From: Alphaproteobacteria bacterium | GTDB lineage: Bacteria > Pseudomonadota > Alphaproteobacteria > Puniceispirillales > Puniceispirillaceae | Direction of reading: 5' to 3' | Assembly (NCBI GenBank): GCA_009936885.1 | Contig: JAACDT010000050.1 | Span: 1 to 16,190, forward strand | DNA length: 16,190 nt | In this document: positions 1 to 7,248 of the stretch, one piece after another | How positions within the stretch are numbered: the first letter of the stretch is position 1 | Layout of the letters: every line of letters starts with the position of its first letter | The notes under the pieces: model-generated | Database searches by the model: none | Seen by the model: the letters and a program-made list of their open reading frames with translations, nothing else | Told to the model about the DNA's origin: nothing | Made by a program: the position numbers and the translations under genes

Positions 1-472
1 ACGGTGTCTTCAGACTAAAATAGCGGGCAATAATTCTTTCTATATTTCCATCTATAACAATAGAGGGCTTATCAAATGCAAATGCAGTGATAGCGCCTGC
101 TGTATAAGGGCCAATCCCGGGAAACTTGCTTAATTCTGCTACGGTTTGCGGAAATATTCCGCCTGCTTTACTGATAATTTGAGCAGATTTATGCATGTTT
201 CTTGCTCTTGCATAATAACCAAGCCCCGCCCAAGCAGCGGTTACATCATCAATAGATGCATCCGCAAGGCCATTTATGGTTGGCCAGCGTTCCAGAAAGT
301 TTCTAAAATAGGGAATGACTGTATTAACGCCCGTCTGTTGCAGCATAAATTCAGATAAAAATACATGGTAAGCTGGGGTTAAATCTGGCCAATAGGACCG
401 CCATGGCAGAATCCGTCCTGCTTTTTTATACCATGCTAATAGATTATTTATATCACTTTGGATTTCAGCCAT
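1..472 (-). CDS. mutY: A/G-specific adenine glycosylase MutY (partial, N-terminal part)
   Basis: MutY removes adenine mispaired with 8-oxoguanine or G in base excision repair. Reading the minus strand from the ATG at 470-472 gives 157 codons that run off the left edge, so the C-terminus (iron-sulfur cluster and NUDIX-like domain) is outside the window. Family landmarks seen in order are LPWR (22-25), SEFMLQQT (40-47) with the proton-donor Glu41, WAGLGYYARARN (81-92), the helix-hairpin-helix FPGIGPYTAGAI (117-128), and VIDGNIERI (139-147) with the catalytic Asp141. No Shine-Dalgarno is obvious before the ATG, but the homology begins right after it. It diverges from the DUF721 gene, a pairing common in alphaproteobacteria. 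Identification is firm from motifs; nothing can be said about the missing half. Confidence 0.95.
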   Translation of the reverse strand, partial: MAEIQSDINNLLAWYKKAGRILPWRSYWPDLTPAYHVFLSEFMLQQTGVNTVIPYFRNFLERWPTINGLADASIDDVTAAWAGLGYYARARNMHKSAQIISKAGGIFPQTVAELSKFPGIGPYTAGAITAFAFDKPSIVIDGNIERIIARYFSLKTP

Positions 473-500
473 GTTTGTTATATCACTAAGCTTTGTTTAA

Positions 501-529
501 ATTATTATAATACTATAATGACGCATCAA
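501..529 (-). promoter_or_regulatory. Candidate sigma70-type promoter for mutY
   Basis: On the minus strand TTGATG (529-524) and AATAAT (506-501) are separated by 17 bases, about 28 bases before the mutY ATG. A further TATAAT lies in the same AT-rich stretch at 14-base spacing. Assigned by eye from consensus match; the region is so AT-rich that chance matches are likely. Confidence 0.3.
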
Positions 530-548
530 GAGGATGTATTAATAGTGC

Positions 549-578
549 TAGAAATACTAGAGAAAATAAGCGTATAAC
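549..578 (+). promoter_or_regulatory. Weak candidate promoter for the DUF721 gene
   Basis: TAGAAA (549-554) and TATAAC (573-578) lie 18 bases apart, with the GTG start about 32 bases downstream. Two other TATAAT boxes (506-511 and 514-519) lie upstream without a good -35 partner. The choice between them cannot be settled from sequence. Confidence 0.25.
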
Positions 579-610
579 TAAGTGTATACATTACGAACAG
601 GCTATCTTAC

Positions 611-1150
611 GTGGCACGGAATTTATCACATTCAAAAAATCGCTTAAAAAATCGTGGGGGCATGAAGAGATTATCTGCCCTTACCGAACCAGTTGTTGCG
701 CATGCAACTGAAAACCAAGGGGCGCTTTACACCCAAATTTGCAGTTTATGGCCGAATATTGTAGATGACATGTCGCATTGGAGCCACCCAAAAATTCTAT
801 CTTTTGCCAAATCTACTCGCCATAATGCTACCTTGACGATTTGGGTTGCAGCTGGCCGTGGACCAGAAGCACAGGCCAGAAGCCAAGAAATAATAAATGC
901 CATTAATATGGTCTGTGGTTTTAAAGCCGTTGGCAGGATCACCTGTCAGCAGACTTTTGAACTTTCCAAAAAGATCGGAAGACGCCTATATGATGCACCT
1001 CAAAACACTTCTCAAACAGTTTCGAATGATACCTCCCCGTCGATTTTAAATCGATTAGAGCAACAAACGAACGATATTTCTAGCCCAGAATTAAGAGCAA
1101 CGCTTATTAGACTTGGTAGCGCTATTACTTTAAAAAATGGGGCGGGTTAA
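611..1150 (+). CDS. DUF721 / DciA-like protein (putative replicative helicase loader or regulator)
   Basis: A 179-residue protein of the DUF721 family. DUF721 members include DciA, which loads or assists the DnaB helicase in bacteria lacking DnaC/DnaI; that this copy does so is inferred from family membership. Seen in the sequence: a basic N-terminal tail (residues 1-20), then the typical core with SLWPNIVDD (46-54), alternating hydrophobic strands around LTIWVA (75-80), a helix with QEIINAINMVCGF (92-104), and AVGRITCQQ (106-114). The C-terminus after about 125 is polar and poorly conserved in the family. The start is GTG, preceded only by a weak AGG. It lies between divergent mutY and dsbA, the usual alphaproteobacterial arrangement, and ends in its own small terminator hairpin. 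Confidence 0.8.
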   Translation: MARNLSHSKNRLKNRGGMKRLSALTEPVVAHATENQGALYTQICSLWPNIVDDMSHWSHPKILSFAKSTRHNATLTIWVAAGRGPEAQARSQEIINAINMVCGFKAVGRITCQQTFELSKKIGRRLYDAPQNTSQTVSNDTSPSILNRLEQQTNDISSPELRATLIRLGSAITLKNGAG

Positions 1151-1161
1151 ACGCCTCTTTT
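1139..1161 (+). terminator. Candidate intrinsic terminator of the DUF721 gene, with the stop codon in its loop
   Basis: GGGGCG (1139-1144) can pair with CGCCTC (1152-1157), with one G-U pair, across a 7-base loop that contains the TAA stop (1148-1150). It is followed by TTTT. The stem is short and the T-run modest, so termination may be partial. Confidence 0.4.
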
Positions 1162-1222
1162 AATATTGGTTCTTAATATTAGTTTTATTCTCAATCTTGC
1201 CATCTTTTTAGCGTTTCTTTAC

Positions 1223-1251
1223 TTGCAAGAAATTATTTAAATTTCTATAAT
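1223..1251 (+). promoter_or_regulatory. Sigma70-type promoter of dsbA with a dyad in the spacer
   Basis: TTGCAA (1223-1228) and a perfect TATAAT (1246-1251) are separated by 17 bases, about 35 bases before the dsbA ATG. The spacer is almost wholly a dyad, AGAAATT (1228-1234) / AATTTCT (1240-1246), which could be an operator or simply AT-rich symmetry. Confidence 0.6.
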
Positions 1252-1286
1252 ATAACGTTGTCGCAATTAGCTATGAAAGGCATGGC

Positions 1287-1979
1287 ATGACCTTTAATAA
1301 AAACGTTGAGCTCTCCTTGTTTTCAAAAGAAAATAATCCTCTTAAATGCTCCAATAGGCGCAGCGTCATGCGTTTTATAGGTGCTTCTGCTACCGCAGCT
1401 GGGTTAACACTGTTTCTGCCAAAGCTTTCTATGGCTAAACTTGACGATTCGCTTGCACATATATCAAATCCGCGCATCATCGGCCAAGCTGATGCACCAA
1501 TTCATGTTGTCGAATATTTCTCAATGACTTGCGGCCATTGTGGAGATTTTCACAATGAGACATTTCCAGATGTAAAAACAAAATTAATTGATACAGGTAA
1601 GGTTAAGTTTGAATTATCGCCTTTTCCTCTTGATGGTCTTGCTTTGCGCGCACATGCTCTTGCACGCACACTTCCAGAAAGCAAATATTTTGGCATGATA
1701 ACATTGCTGATGTCCAAGCAGGATGAATGGATAAAAGCACAAGACCCGTTGCAAGCATTATATCGTTATGGACAGCTTGCAGGTGTATCCGCAGATGAAT
1801 TCAACGGATTAATGCAAAACAGGTCCTTATTGGAAAAAATTGTTGAGATGCGGCAGAAAAGTTCTGTTTCGTGGCAAATAAATTCCACACCCTCTTTCGT
1901 TATTAACGATAAAAAAGTAATTAGTGGGAATCTGAGTTTTGACGAATTTAGTGCAGAGATAGCGGAATTTGGTGTATAA
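1287..1979 (+). CDS. dsbA: DsbA-family periplasmic thiol:disulfide oxidoreductase
   Basis: A 230-residue thioredoxin-fold protein expected to introduce disulfides into exported proteins. The active site is TCGHCGDFH with Cys82 and Cys85, and the cis-proline loop STPSF has Pro202 (200-204). The long insert between them (about 110-190) is the DsbA-type helical domain. A signal region spans about residues 24-50: two arginines (RRSVMRF, 24-30), a hydrophobic run and a cleavage-like SMA near 48-50. The twin arginines hint at Tat export, but the motif is imperfect. The chosen ATG has GAAAGG six bases upstream; an internal ATG at 1368 (Met28) would leave a plain Sec-type signal. It has its own promoter and a strong terminator, so it is probably transcribed alone. 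Partner specificity is not visible. Confidence 0.9.
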   Translation: MTFNKNVELSLFSKENNPLKCSNRRSVMRFIGASATAAGLTLFLPKLSMAKLDDSLAHISNPRIIGQADAPIHVVEYFSMTCGHCGDFHNETFPDVKTKLIDTGKVKFELSPFPLDGLALRAHALARTLPESKYFGMITLLMSKQDEWIKAQDPLQALYRYGQLAGVSADEFNGLMQNRSLLEKIVEMRQKSSVSWQINSTPSFVINDKKVISGNLSFDEFSAEIAEFGV

Positions 1980-2000
1980 AGTTTATACACCAAATTTTTT
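1966..2000 (+). terminator. Strong intrinsic terminator of dsbA overlapping its stop codon
   Basis: A near-perfect inverted repeat: AATTTGGTGTATAAA (1966-1980) against TTTATACACCAAATT (1982-1996), folding as about 12-13 bp with a 5-7 base loop, then a T-run to 2000. The TAA stop (1977-1979) sits at the top of the hairpin, so the last codons of dsbA form the left arm. Because the repeat is almost symmetric and the left arm ends in an A-rich strand, weak bidirectional activity is possible. Confidence 0.75.
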
Positions 2001-2037
2001 AGCTCAAATGCAGCTTTCGCAAGATAGCATCAGTGTG

Positions 2038-2067
2038 TTGAAAATAATTCTTCCAAGCAACGATAAT
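2038..2067 (+). promoter_or_regulatory. Candidate promoter of smc
   Basis: TTGAAA (2038-2043) and GATAAT (2062-2067) are 18 bases apart. Transcription would start near 2074, leaving only about 8-11 bases before the smc start and no room for a normal ribosome binding site. Confidence 0.45.
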
Positions 2068-2081
2068 GTAGTCTTAATCCA

Positions 2082-5000
2082 ATGATGTTCCAACACCTCA
2101 AACTAGCAGGGTTTAAATCATTTGCTGATATCGCAGAACTTGATATCGAAACAGGTTTAACTGGAATAGTTGGACCGAACGGGTGTGGTAAATCTAACAT
2201 AGTAGAAGCTTTAAAATGGGTAATGGGGGAGAGCTCTGCACGGCAAATGCGTAGCACTGAAATGGATGATGTTATTTTTTCAGGTACTTCTAGTAAAACA
2301 GCCCGAAATCTAGCTGAAATTTCTTTGATGCTCGATAATCAGCAAAAAACTGCACCGTCAGAATATAATGACACAGAAGAAATTGAAATCACGCGCAAAA
2401 TCATCCGAGGTAAGGGAACAAGCTATCGGATTAATAATAGGCCGGCACGCGCAAGAGATGTTCAGCTATTATTTGCGGACTCAGCTACTGGCGCGCGCTC
2501 AGCAGGCATCGTAAGCCAGGGAAGAATCGGCGCTATCGTTGGCGCCAAACCAGAGAATAGGCGAACTCTTCTTGAGGAGGCTGCCAATATTAAAGGATTA
2601 CACCAGCGCAAACATGAAGCTGAATTACGTCTTAATAATGCTGAGCTGAATATCTCAAGACTTGTTGATCTGATGACACAGCTTGAAGAACAGAAGGGCT
2701 ATTTACACAAGCAAGCGAGGCAAGCAGCAAGATACCGCTCAGTTGCAGACCGAATTCGAAATGCAGAGGCTAGTATGCTTCATGTGATGTGGATTTCAGC
2801 ACTTCGCAATCAACAGAATGCAGAAACCGCGTTTAAGCACGCTCAGCTAGCAGTCCTAGAGGCTCAACGCGTAGTCAATGCCAGTACTCAGAACCGTGTT
2901 GAGATTGCAGCAACGCTTCCCGATTTGCGCATAGCAGAAGCCGCCCTTGCGGCTGAAACACAGCTCGTCAGCACTAATTTATCGCAGATTGAACGAGACG
3001 AATCCAGATTAGAGGATGAGATATTAAGGCTTCAAGCACAACGAGCCCAGATTGAGGTAGACTCAAAGCGCGAATATAGCCTGCAAAAAGATGCGCATGA
3101 AGCAAAAAAGAAATTAAACGAAGAAGCCCAGACACTAGAAGAAGCAGAAAATTCTAATACACCAATGCTTGCCCAAGCTCAGAGCGAACTTGAAAAAGCA
3201 AGGCTCGAAAGTCAACTAGCTGATGAGAAATCCGCCGAAGCAAATGCGGTTCTTCAGAATCTCGAACAATATCAATCCCAGCTTGAAACACAAATTAATC
3301 AAAAACAGTCTCTTATAACCCTATCATCTGTGAAATTAGAGGACATTAATCTGCCTTCGCTCGAGAAAACTGCTTCCAGCGGACACGCTGAATTTATGGC
3401 AATACAAACTGCACATACCTATACACAAAAGCAAATTGATGAACAATCTCTCCAACTCTCAGAGTTACAGACGCAAACGGATAAATCACGCCTCGACTGC
3501 CAAGCTGCAACAAACTACCTAGCAAGACTAACAGCAGAAAAAGATGCTCTTGATACCCTAATACAATCTGACAAAGTCGCAGGCGATGTGCCTATCTCCG
3601 ACAGTCTTAAAGTTACTGATGATATGGAAGCCGCACTAGCCGCTTGTCTTTCTGATGGATTGCATCTGCCTCTTGACAAAGGAGAAGACGGATATTGGTG
3701 CGCGCAAATGAGCCCTCTTACCTCTCTTAAACCACCAGAGATAGGAACACCTCTAATAGATTTTATTGAAGGCCCAGACATCATTATAAGAGCGCTTCAG
3801 GGTGTAAGTGTCATTCTGAGAGAAACCATTAATAGAGATATTCTATCAAAATTAACAACAGGGCAGGCTGTTGTAACGAAAGGTGGAAAACTCGCACGCT
3901 GGGATGGTTTGGTTCGTATTAAACAAGATACAGGGACACAAAGAATACGCCAGCTACAACGCGTAAAAGAGCTGGAATCCCTGATTATAGACGCTCAAAG
4001 CGACATTCAGGAAAAGACCTCAAAGCAAGAACAGTGTGAGAAATCCCTTCTATCAGCAAATCAGATTTTCTCAACCCTACAGCAGGAACAACAAAGTCTG
4101 AGCCAAAAATCAATGCGCGCACAGCGAGATGTTGATACATCCGAGCTAGCGGTTAAATCTGCAACAGAGCGACATCAGATGTTAACGCATTCTATTGAAG
4201 AGGCAAAATCTGACCTAGATGAATTAAACGCCAATATGTCGAAAATTGATGATCTTAGCGCCCTTCAAAATGCGGCTAAATCAGCAAATGAGGCCGCCTC
4301 GAAATCAAGATTATCTTATGACCAATGCGTCCAACGCGAAGCCGATTTAAGGCAAACACTTCACTCAGTCTCTGCGAGACGAAAACTTGTTATGTCACAA
4401 ATAGATGAATGGCAAAGCAGGCTTGAGGGAACTCAAACAAGAATGCAGGAAATGGAAACCAGAGCTGGAAGAGCCTTGGAGGAATTAACTGCATTAAAGG
4501 CAAAACCAGAACAATTAAAAAAAGAGAGCGTGGAATTAGCAGCCCTGTTGACCAGGTCTAAACAAAAACACGAGCAGGCAATAACACAAGTTAAAGAGGC
4601 TGAAATAATGTTGCAGCAGGCTGATAGCCAGCAACGCTCTGATGAGAAACAGCTAGCCGAGTCGCGGGAAACACAAATAAGACAGGAATCTGTTGGCGCC
4701 CAGGCGGAACAATCCATTACTTCTATTGCCAATCAGATTTCCGAAAAACTATCTATATCCCCAGATGAGCTCTCCCAAATTACTAAATATTCAGAAGAGG
4801 ACGAATTACCAGAACTACAACAGCTCGAAGATAGGGTGAACAGACTTCTAAGAGAGAGAGATAGCATAGGCCCTGTCAATCTGCGAGCTGAAATCGAGAT
4901 GCAAGAAATAAGCGAAAAGCTTGCCCAATTCGAAACTGACAAAACCGACCTTGAGGAAGCCATTGCCAAATTGCGACGCGCAATATCAGAATTAAACAAA

Positions 5001-5492
5001 GAGGCGCGTCAACGCCTGCTAGACAGCCTTACGAATGTAAATAAAGAATTCTCGGGGTTATTTAAGACGCTATTTGGTGGGGGCAGCGCAGAATTAAAAC
5101 TGGTAAATTCAGATGACCCCTTAACAGCAGGGCTTGAGATACTGGCAAGTCCTCCTGGTAAAAAATTGCAGTCTTTATCCCTTTTATCAGGTGGTGAGCA
5201 GGCTTTGACAGGGCTTGCTATAATTTTTGCTGTGTTTTTAACAAATCCCTCGCCGATTTGTATCTTAGATGAGGTTGATGCGCCACTTGATGATTCTAAC
5301 GTCTCCCGCTTTTGTGATCTGCTTCGACATATTGTATCCAGGACTGAGACAAAATTTTTAATTGTAACCCATCATAGAATGACCATGTCTCAGATGGACA
5401 GGCTATATGGTGTAACAATGGCTGAGCGCGGTATCAGCAAGCTTGTTTCTGTTGATCTGCAAACCGCGGAATCGCTTCGCGAAGACGCCTAA
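2082..5492 (+). CDS. smc: Chromosome partition protein SMC
   Basis: SMC is the ATPase core of the Smc-ScpAB condensin, which compacts and individualises replicated origins. The protein has 1136 residues, within the usual 1100-1200. The N-terminal head carries Walker A GPNGCGKSN (31-39) and FKSF near the start. Two long Q/E/K/A-rich coiled-coil arms (about 170-500 and 640-980) flank a hinge (about 505-625) holding VVTKGGKLARWDG (ending G609), an alphaproteobacterial-looking version without the terminal GG of classic hinges. The C-terminal head has the signature LSGGEQ (S1036) and Walker B ICILDEVDAPLDD (D1063, E1064). Tandem ATGs at 2082 and 2085 give two possible starts; neither has a Shine-Dalgarno. 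Partner genes scpA and scpB are not in the window. The reading frame is intact. Confidence 0.97.
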   Translation: MMFQHLKLAGFKSFADIAELDIETGLTGIVGPNGCGKSNIVEALKWVMGESSARQMRSTEMDDVIFSGTSSKTARNLAEISLMLDNQQKTAPSEYNDTEEIEITRKIIRGKGTSYRINNRPARARDVQLLFADSATGARSAGIVSQGRIGAIVGAKPENRRTLLEEAANIKGLHQRKHEAELRLNNAELNISRLVDLMTQLEEQKGYLHKQARQAARYRSVADRIRNAEASMLHVMWISALRNQQNAETAFKHAQLAVLEAQRVVNASTQNRVEIAATLPDLRIAEAALAAETQLVSTNLSQIERDESRLEDEILRLQAQRAQIEVDSKREYSLQKDAHEAKKKLNEEAQTLEEAENSNTPMLAQAQSELEKARLESQLADEKSAEANAVLQNLEQYQSQLETQINQKQSLITLSSVKLEDINLPSLEKTASSGHAEFMAIQTAHTYTQKQIDEQSLQLSELQTQTDKSRLDCQAATNYLARLTAEKDALDTLIQSDKVAGDVPISDSLKVTDDMEAALAACLSDGLHLPLDKGEDGYWCAQMSPLTSLKPPEIGTPLIDFIEGPDIIIRALQGVSVILRETINRDILSKLTTGQAVVTKGGKLARWDGLVRIKQDTGTQRIRQLQRVKELESLIIDAQSDIQEKTSKQEQCEKSLLSANQIFSTLQQEQQSLSQKSMRAQRDVDTSELAVKSATERHQMLTHSIEEAKSDLDELNANMSKIDDLSALQNAAKSANEAASKSRLSYDQCVQREADLRQTLHSVSARRKLVMSQIDEWQSRLEGTQTRMQEMETRAGRALEELTALKAKPEQLKKESVELAALLTRSKQKHEQAITQVKEAEIMLQQADSQQRSDEKQLAESRETQIRQESVGAQAEQSITSIANQISEKLSISPDELSQITKYSEEDELPELQQLEDRVNRLLRERDSIGPVNLRAEIEMQEISEKLAQFETDKTDLEEAIAKLRRAISELNKEARQRLLDSLTNVNKEFSGLFKTLFGGGSAELKLVNSDDPLTAGLEILASPPGKKLQSLSLLSGGEQALTGLAIIFAVFLTNPSPICILDEVDAPLDDSNVSRFCDLLRHIVSRTETKFLIVTHHRMTMSQMDRLYGVTMAERGISKLVSVDLQTAESLREDA

Positions 5493-5578
5493 ATTACCAA
5501 TGGCTATAACGCTAAGTTAGGCATTTATTCTAACATCTAAAAAATCTGGTTACATTCGGTGCTGTGGTCGAGTTTAAC

Positions 5579-5606
5579 TTGACATTTTTTACGGTGACGC
5601 ATAATT
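5579..5606 (+). promoter_or_regulatory. Promoter of the ATP synthase Fo operon
   Basis: A consensus TTGACA (5579-5584) is followed after 15 bases by CATAAT (5600-5605), or after 16 by ATAATT. It stands in the 201-base gap between smc and atpI, the longest gene-free stretch here, and is the best promoter candidate for the five-gene operon. The leader would be about 80 bases and includes a short TATCTA/TAGATA dyad (5624-5647) of unknown meaning. Confidence 0.5.
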
Positions 5607-5693
5607 TCCAACCGTTTATTACTATCTAATTTTTATCAAATAGATATCCGTAAATAAGATAGATTAAAGCATGTCGGTCAGTCAGGAAAGAAT

Positions 5694-6089
5694 GTGAGCG
5701 ATAAGAATAAAAAGGATTGGAATAAGTCAGATTCGTCTGGAACCCTTTCTGAACGTATCGCGAAGTTTGAAGCTAAAACAACTGCCAAAAAGCAAAGGCA
5801 TAAATCCCGCCAATTACCAGCTGCGGGTATGGCTCTAGCTGGAAGAGTGGCAACTGAACTGGTAGCTGGGATAGCGGTTGGCGCGTTTGCGGGCTGGCTG
5901 GTTGATAGATGGCTTGGAACAACACCTGCATTTATGTTGGTTTTGTTTTTTTTAGGAGCTGCTGGAGGAATGATGAATATCTGGCGACTTCTAAGTGGAA
6001 AGGGAATGGGCGCAGGATATTTCAGCGACCACAAAGAAAACAAAGCTTCAGCGCCAACAGAAAAGGGTGCCGAAGATAAAAAAGATTAA
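5694..6089 (+). CDS. atpI: ATP synthase accessory protein I (AtpI)
   Basis: A 131-residue small membrane protein at the head of the Fo operon. AtpI-family proteins help assemble the c-ring and have been linked to Mg/Ca handling; this role is from family knowledge. Seen: a charged cytoplasmic N-terminus (1-45), two predicted membrane helices (about 54-70 and 78-98) with the family pattern ELVAGI (55-60), GWLVDRWLGTTP (67-78) and a Gly-rich LGAAGGMMN (87-95), and a Lys/Glu-rich tail. The start is GTG at 5694 with AGGA six bases upstream. An out-of-frame ATG overlaps it (5692-5694) and is followed at once by TGA. AtpB follows after 44 bases. Confidence 0.88.
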   Translation: MSDKNKKDWNKSDSSGTLSERIAKFEAKTTAKKQRHKSRQLPAAGMALAGRVATELVAGIAVGAFAGWLVDRWLGTTPAFMLVLFFLGAAGGMMNIWRLLSGKGMGAGYFSDHKENKASAPTEKGAEDKKD

Positions 6090-6133
6090 GTGGATTTTAC
6101 AATCCAGACAGTTTCGTTAAATAGGAGTTAAAT

Positions 6134-6877
6134 GTGCATTCACCTGTCGAACAATTTACCATAAAAGCTCTATATGCCCTTAGTTTGTTTGGTTATGACA
6201 TCTCTTTTACAAACTCAAGTTTATTCATGGTTTTTGCCGTTTTGTTGAGTTCTGGATTATTGTTCTTTGCAATGCGCCCAGCCTCTATAATACCTGGTAG
6301 ATTACAATGCATTGCAGAAATGATGTATGAATTCGTGGCCAATATATTAGACTCGAATGTGGGCAAAGAAGGCAAACCGTATTTTCCGTTCGTTTTTACC
6401 TTATTTTTGTTTATTTTATTTTCAAACCTGCTTGGATTAATTCCATATAGCTATACTGTAACAAGCCAAATCATCGTTACATTTGCAATGGCTTTCACCA
6501 TATTCATAGGTGTAACATTGATTGGCCTATTCAAACATGGTCTACATTTTTTCTCATTTTTCGTGCCGCCAGGCGCGTCTAAGCCCTTAATACCACTATT
6601 GGTTTTGATTGAGGTTATCTCTTATTTGATTCGTCCTGTAAGCTTATCTGTTCGTTTATTTGCAAACATGCTTGCAGGGCATACAATGCTAAAAGTTTTT
6701 GCTGGACTAGCCGTTATGATGAGCGGTGCTGGCGGGATAATGGTGGCGGGTTCAGCCTTGCCATTAATAGCCATTATTGGTCTAACCGGCTTGGAGCTTC
6801 TAGTGGCATTATTACAAGCATATGTGTTTACAATTTTGACTTGTATGTATTTGAATGACGCGTTACACCTTCATTAG
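6134..6877 (+). CDS. atpB: ATP synthase Fo subunit a
   Basis: Subunit a is the stator channel that passes protons to the c-ring. The 247-residue protein has the expected polytopic pattern of five to six hydrophobic segments. The essential arginine is Arg174 in SLSVRLFANMLAGH (170-183), and the last helix carries the conserved Gln in LLQAYVF. The N-terminus MHSPVEQFTI matches the usual start of alphaproteobacterial AtpB, which supports the GTG at 6134 with AGGAG (6123-6127) six bases before it. An overlapping out-of-frame ATG at 6132 opens only a 10-codon frame. The gene is intact; c subunit follows after 72 bases containing a hairpin. Confidence 0.97.
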   Translation: MHSPVEQFTIKALYALSLFGYDISFTNSSLFMVFAVLLSSGLLFFAMRPASIIPGRLQCIAEMMYEFVANILDSNVGKEGKPYFPFVFTLFLFILFSNLLGLIPYSYTVTSQIIVTFAMAFTIFIGVTLIGLFKHGLHFFSFFVPPGASKPLIPLLVLIEVISYLIRPVSLSVRLFANMLAGHTMLKVFAGLAVMMSGAGGIMVAGSALPLIAIIGLTGLELLVALLQAYVFTILTCMYLNDALHLH

Positions 6878-6896
6878 AAATTAACGCATAACAACT

Positions 6897-6912
6897 GGCT
6901 CTGTATGGAGCC
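6897..6912 (+). promoter_or_regulatory. Stem-loop in the atpB-atpE spacer
   Basis: GGCTC (6897-6901) pairs with GAGCC (6908-6912) around a six-base loop. No T-run follows, so it is not an intrinsic terminator. It sits where many fo operons tune the high output of subunit c, either by protecting the downstream mRNA end or by shaping translation initiation; this role is inferred from position. The only G+C-rich element in an otherwise A-rich leader. Confidence 0.35.
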
Positions 6913-6949
6913 TTAACCAAAACTATTAATAATAAAAAAGGATAAAAAA

Positions 6950-7177
6950 ATGGAAGCTGAAGCTGCAAAATTACTAGGCGCAGGGATTGCTATGATTGCA
7001 CTTGCCGGTGTTGGAATCGGTATGGGTAATATTTTTGCATCATTGATTAGCTCTATCGCTCGCAATCCATCTGCGCGTGATGAAGTATTCGGTATTGGTA
7101 TTCTTGGTTTTGCTTTGACCGAGGCAATTGCACTATTTGCGCTTGTTATTGCGCTATTACTTTTATTCGTATTTTAA
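6950..7177 (+). CDS. atpE: ATP synthase Fo subunit c
   Basis: A 75-residue hairpin of two membrane helices that builds the rotating c-ring. Helix 1 carries the packing motif GVGIGMG (20-26), the polar loop is ARNP (37-40), and helix 2 has the proton-carrying Glu58 in [10 protein letters not shown] (54-63). I see no clear sodium-binding set of ligands, so proton coupling is assumed. The start has a good site, AAGGAT, about seven bases upstream in an A-rich, unstructured leader, consistent with strong translation for a subunit needed in many copies. Length and sequence are typical of alphaproteobacteria. Confidence 0.97.
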   Translation: MEAEAAKLLGAGIAMIALAGVGIGMGNIFASLISSIARNPSARDEVFGIGILGFALTEAIALFALVIALLLLFVF

Positions 7178-7248
7178 TTTGTTGCTTTTGCTTTTTAAAT
7201 GAGGTGGGCATATTGGCTAACGCTAATAGGGCTGTCTTGTAAAAACAG

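Noticed and set aside
518..577. A 19-codon frame (ATG at 518) upstream of the DUF721 gene that might be a leader peptide
   Set aside because: There is no ribosome site, the ATG overlaps a possible -10 box, and the frame has no regulatory codon pattern; chance is the simpler reading.
4433..4999. Long minus-strand open frames inside smc
   Set aside because: They are Ser/Cys-rich shadows of coiled-coil codons, with no ribosome sites; the sense frame is certain.
5487..5522. GCCTAA / TTAGGC inverted repeat after smc as a terminator
   Set aside because: The loop would be 24 bases and no T-run follows; the stop region of smc alone does not support it.
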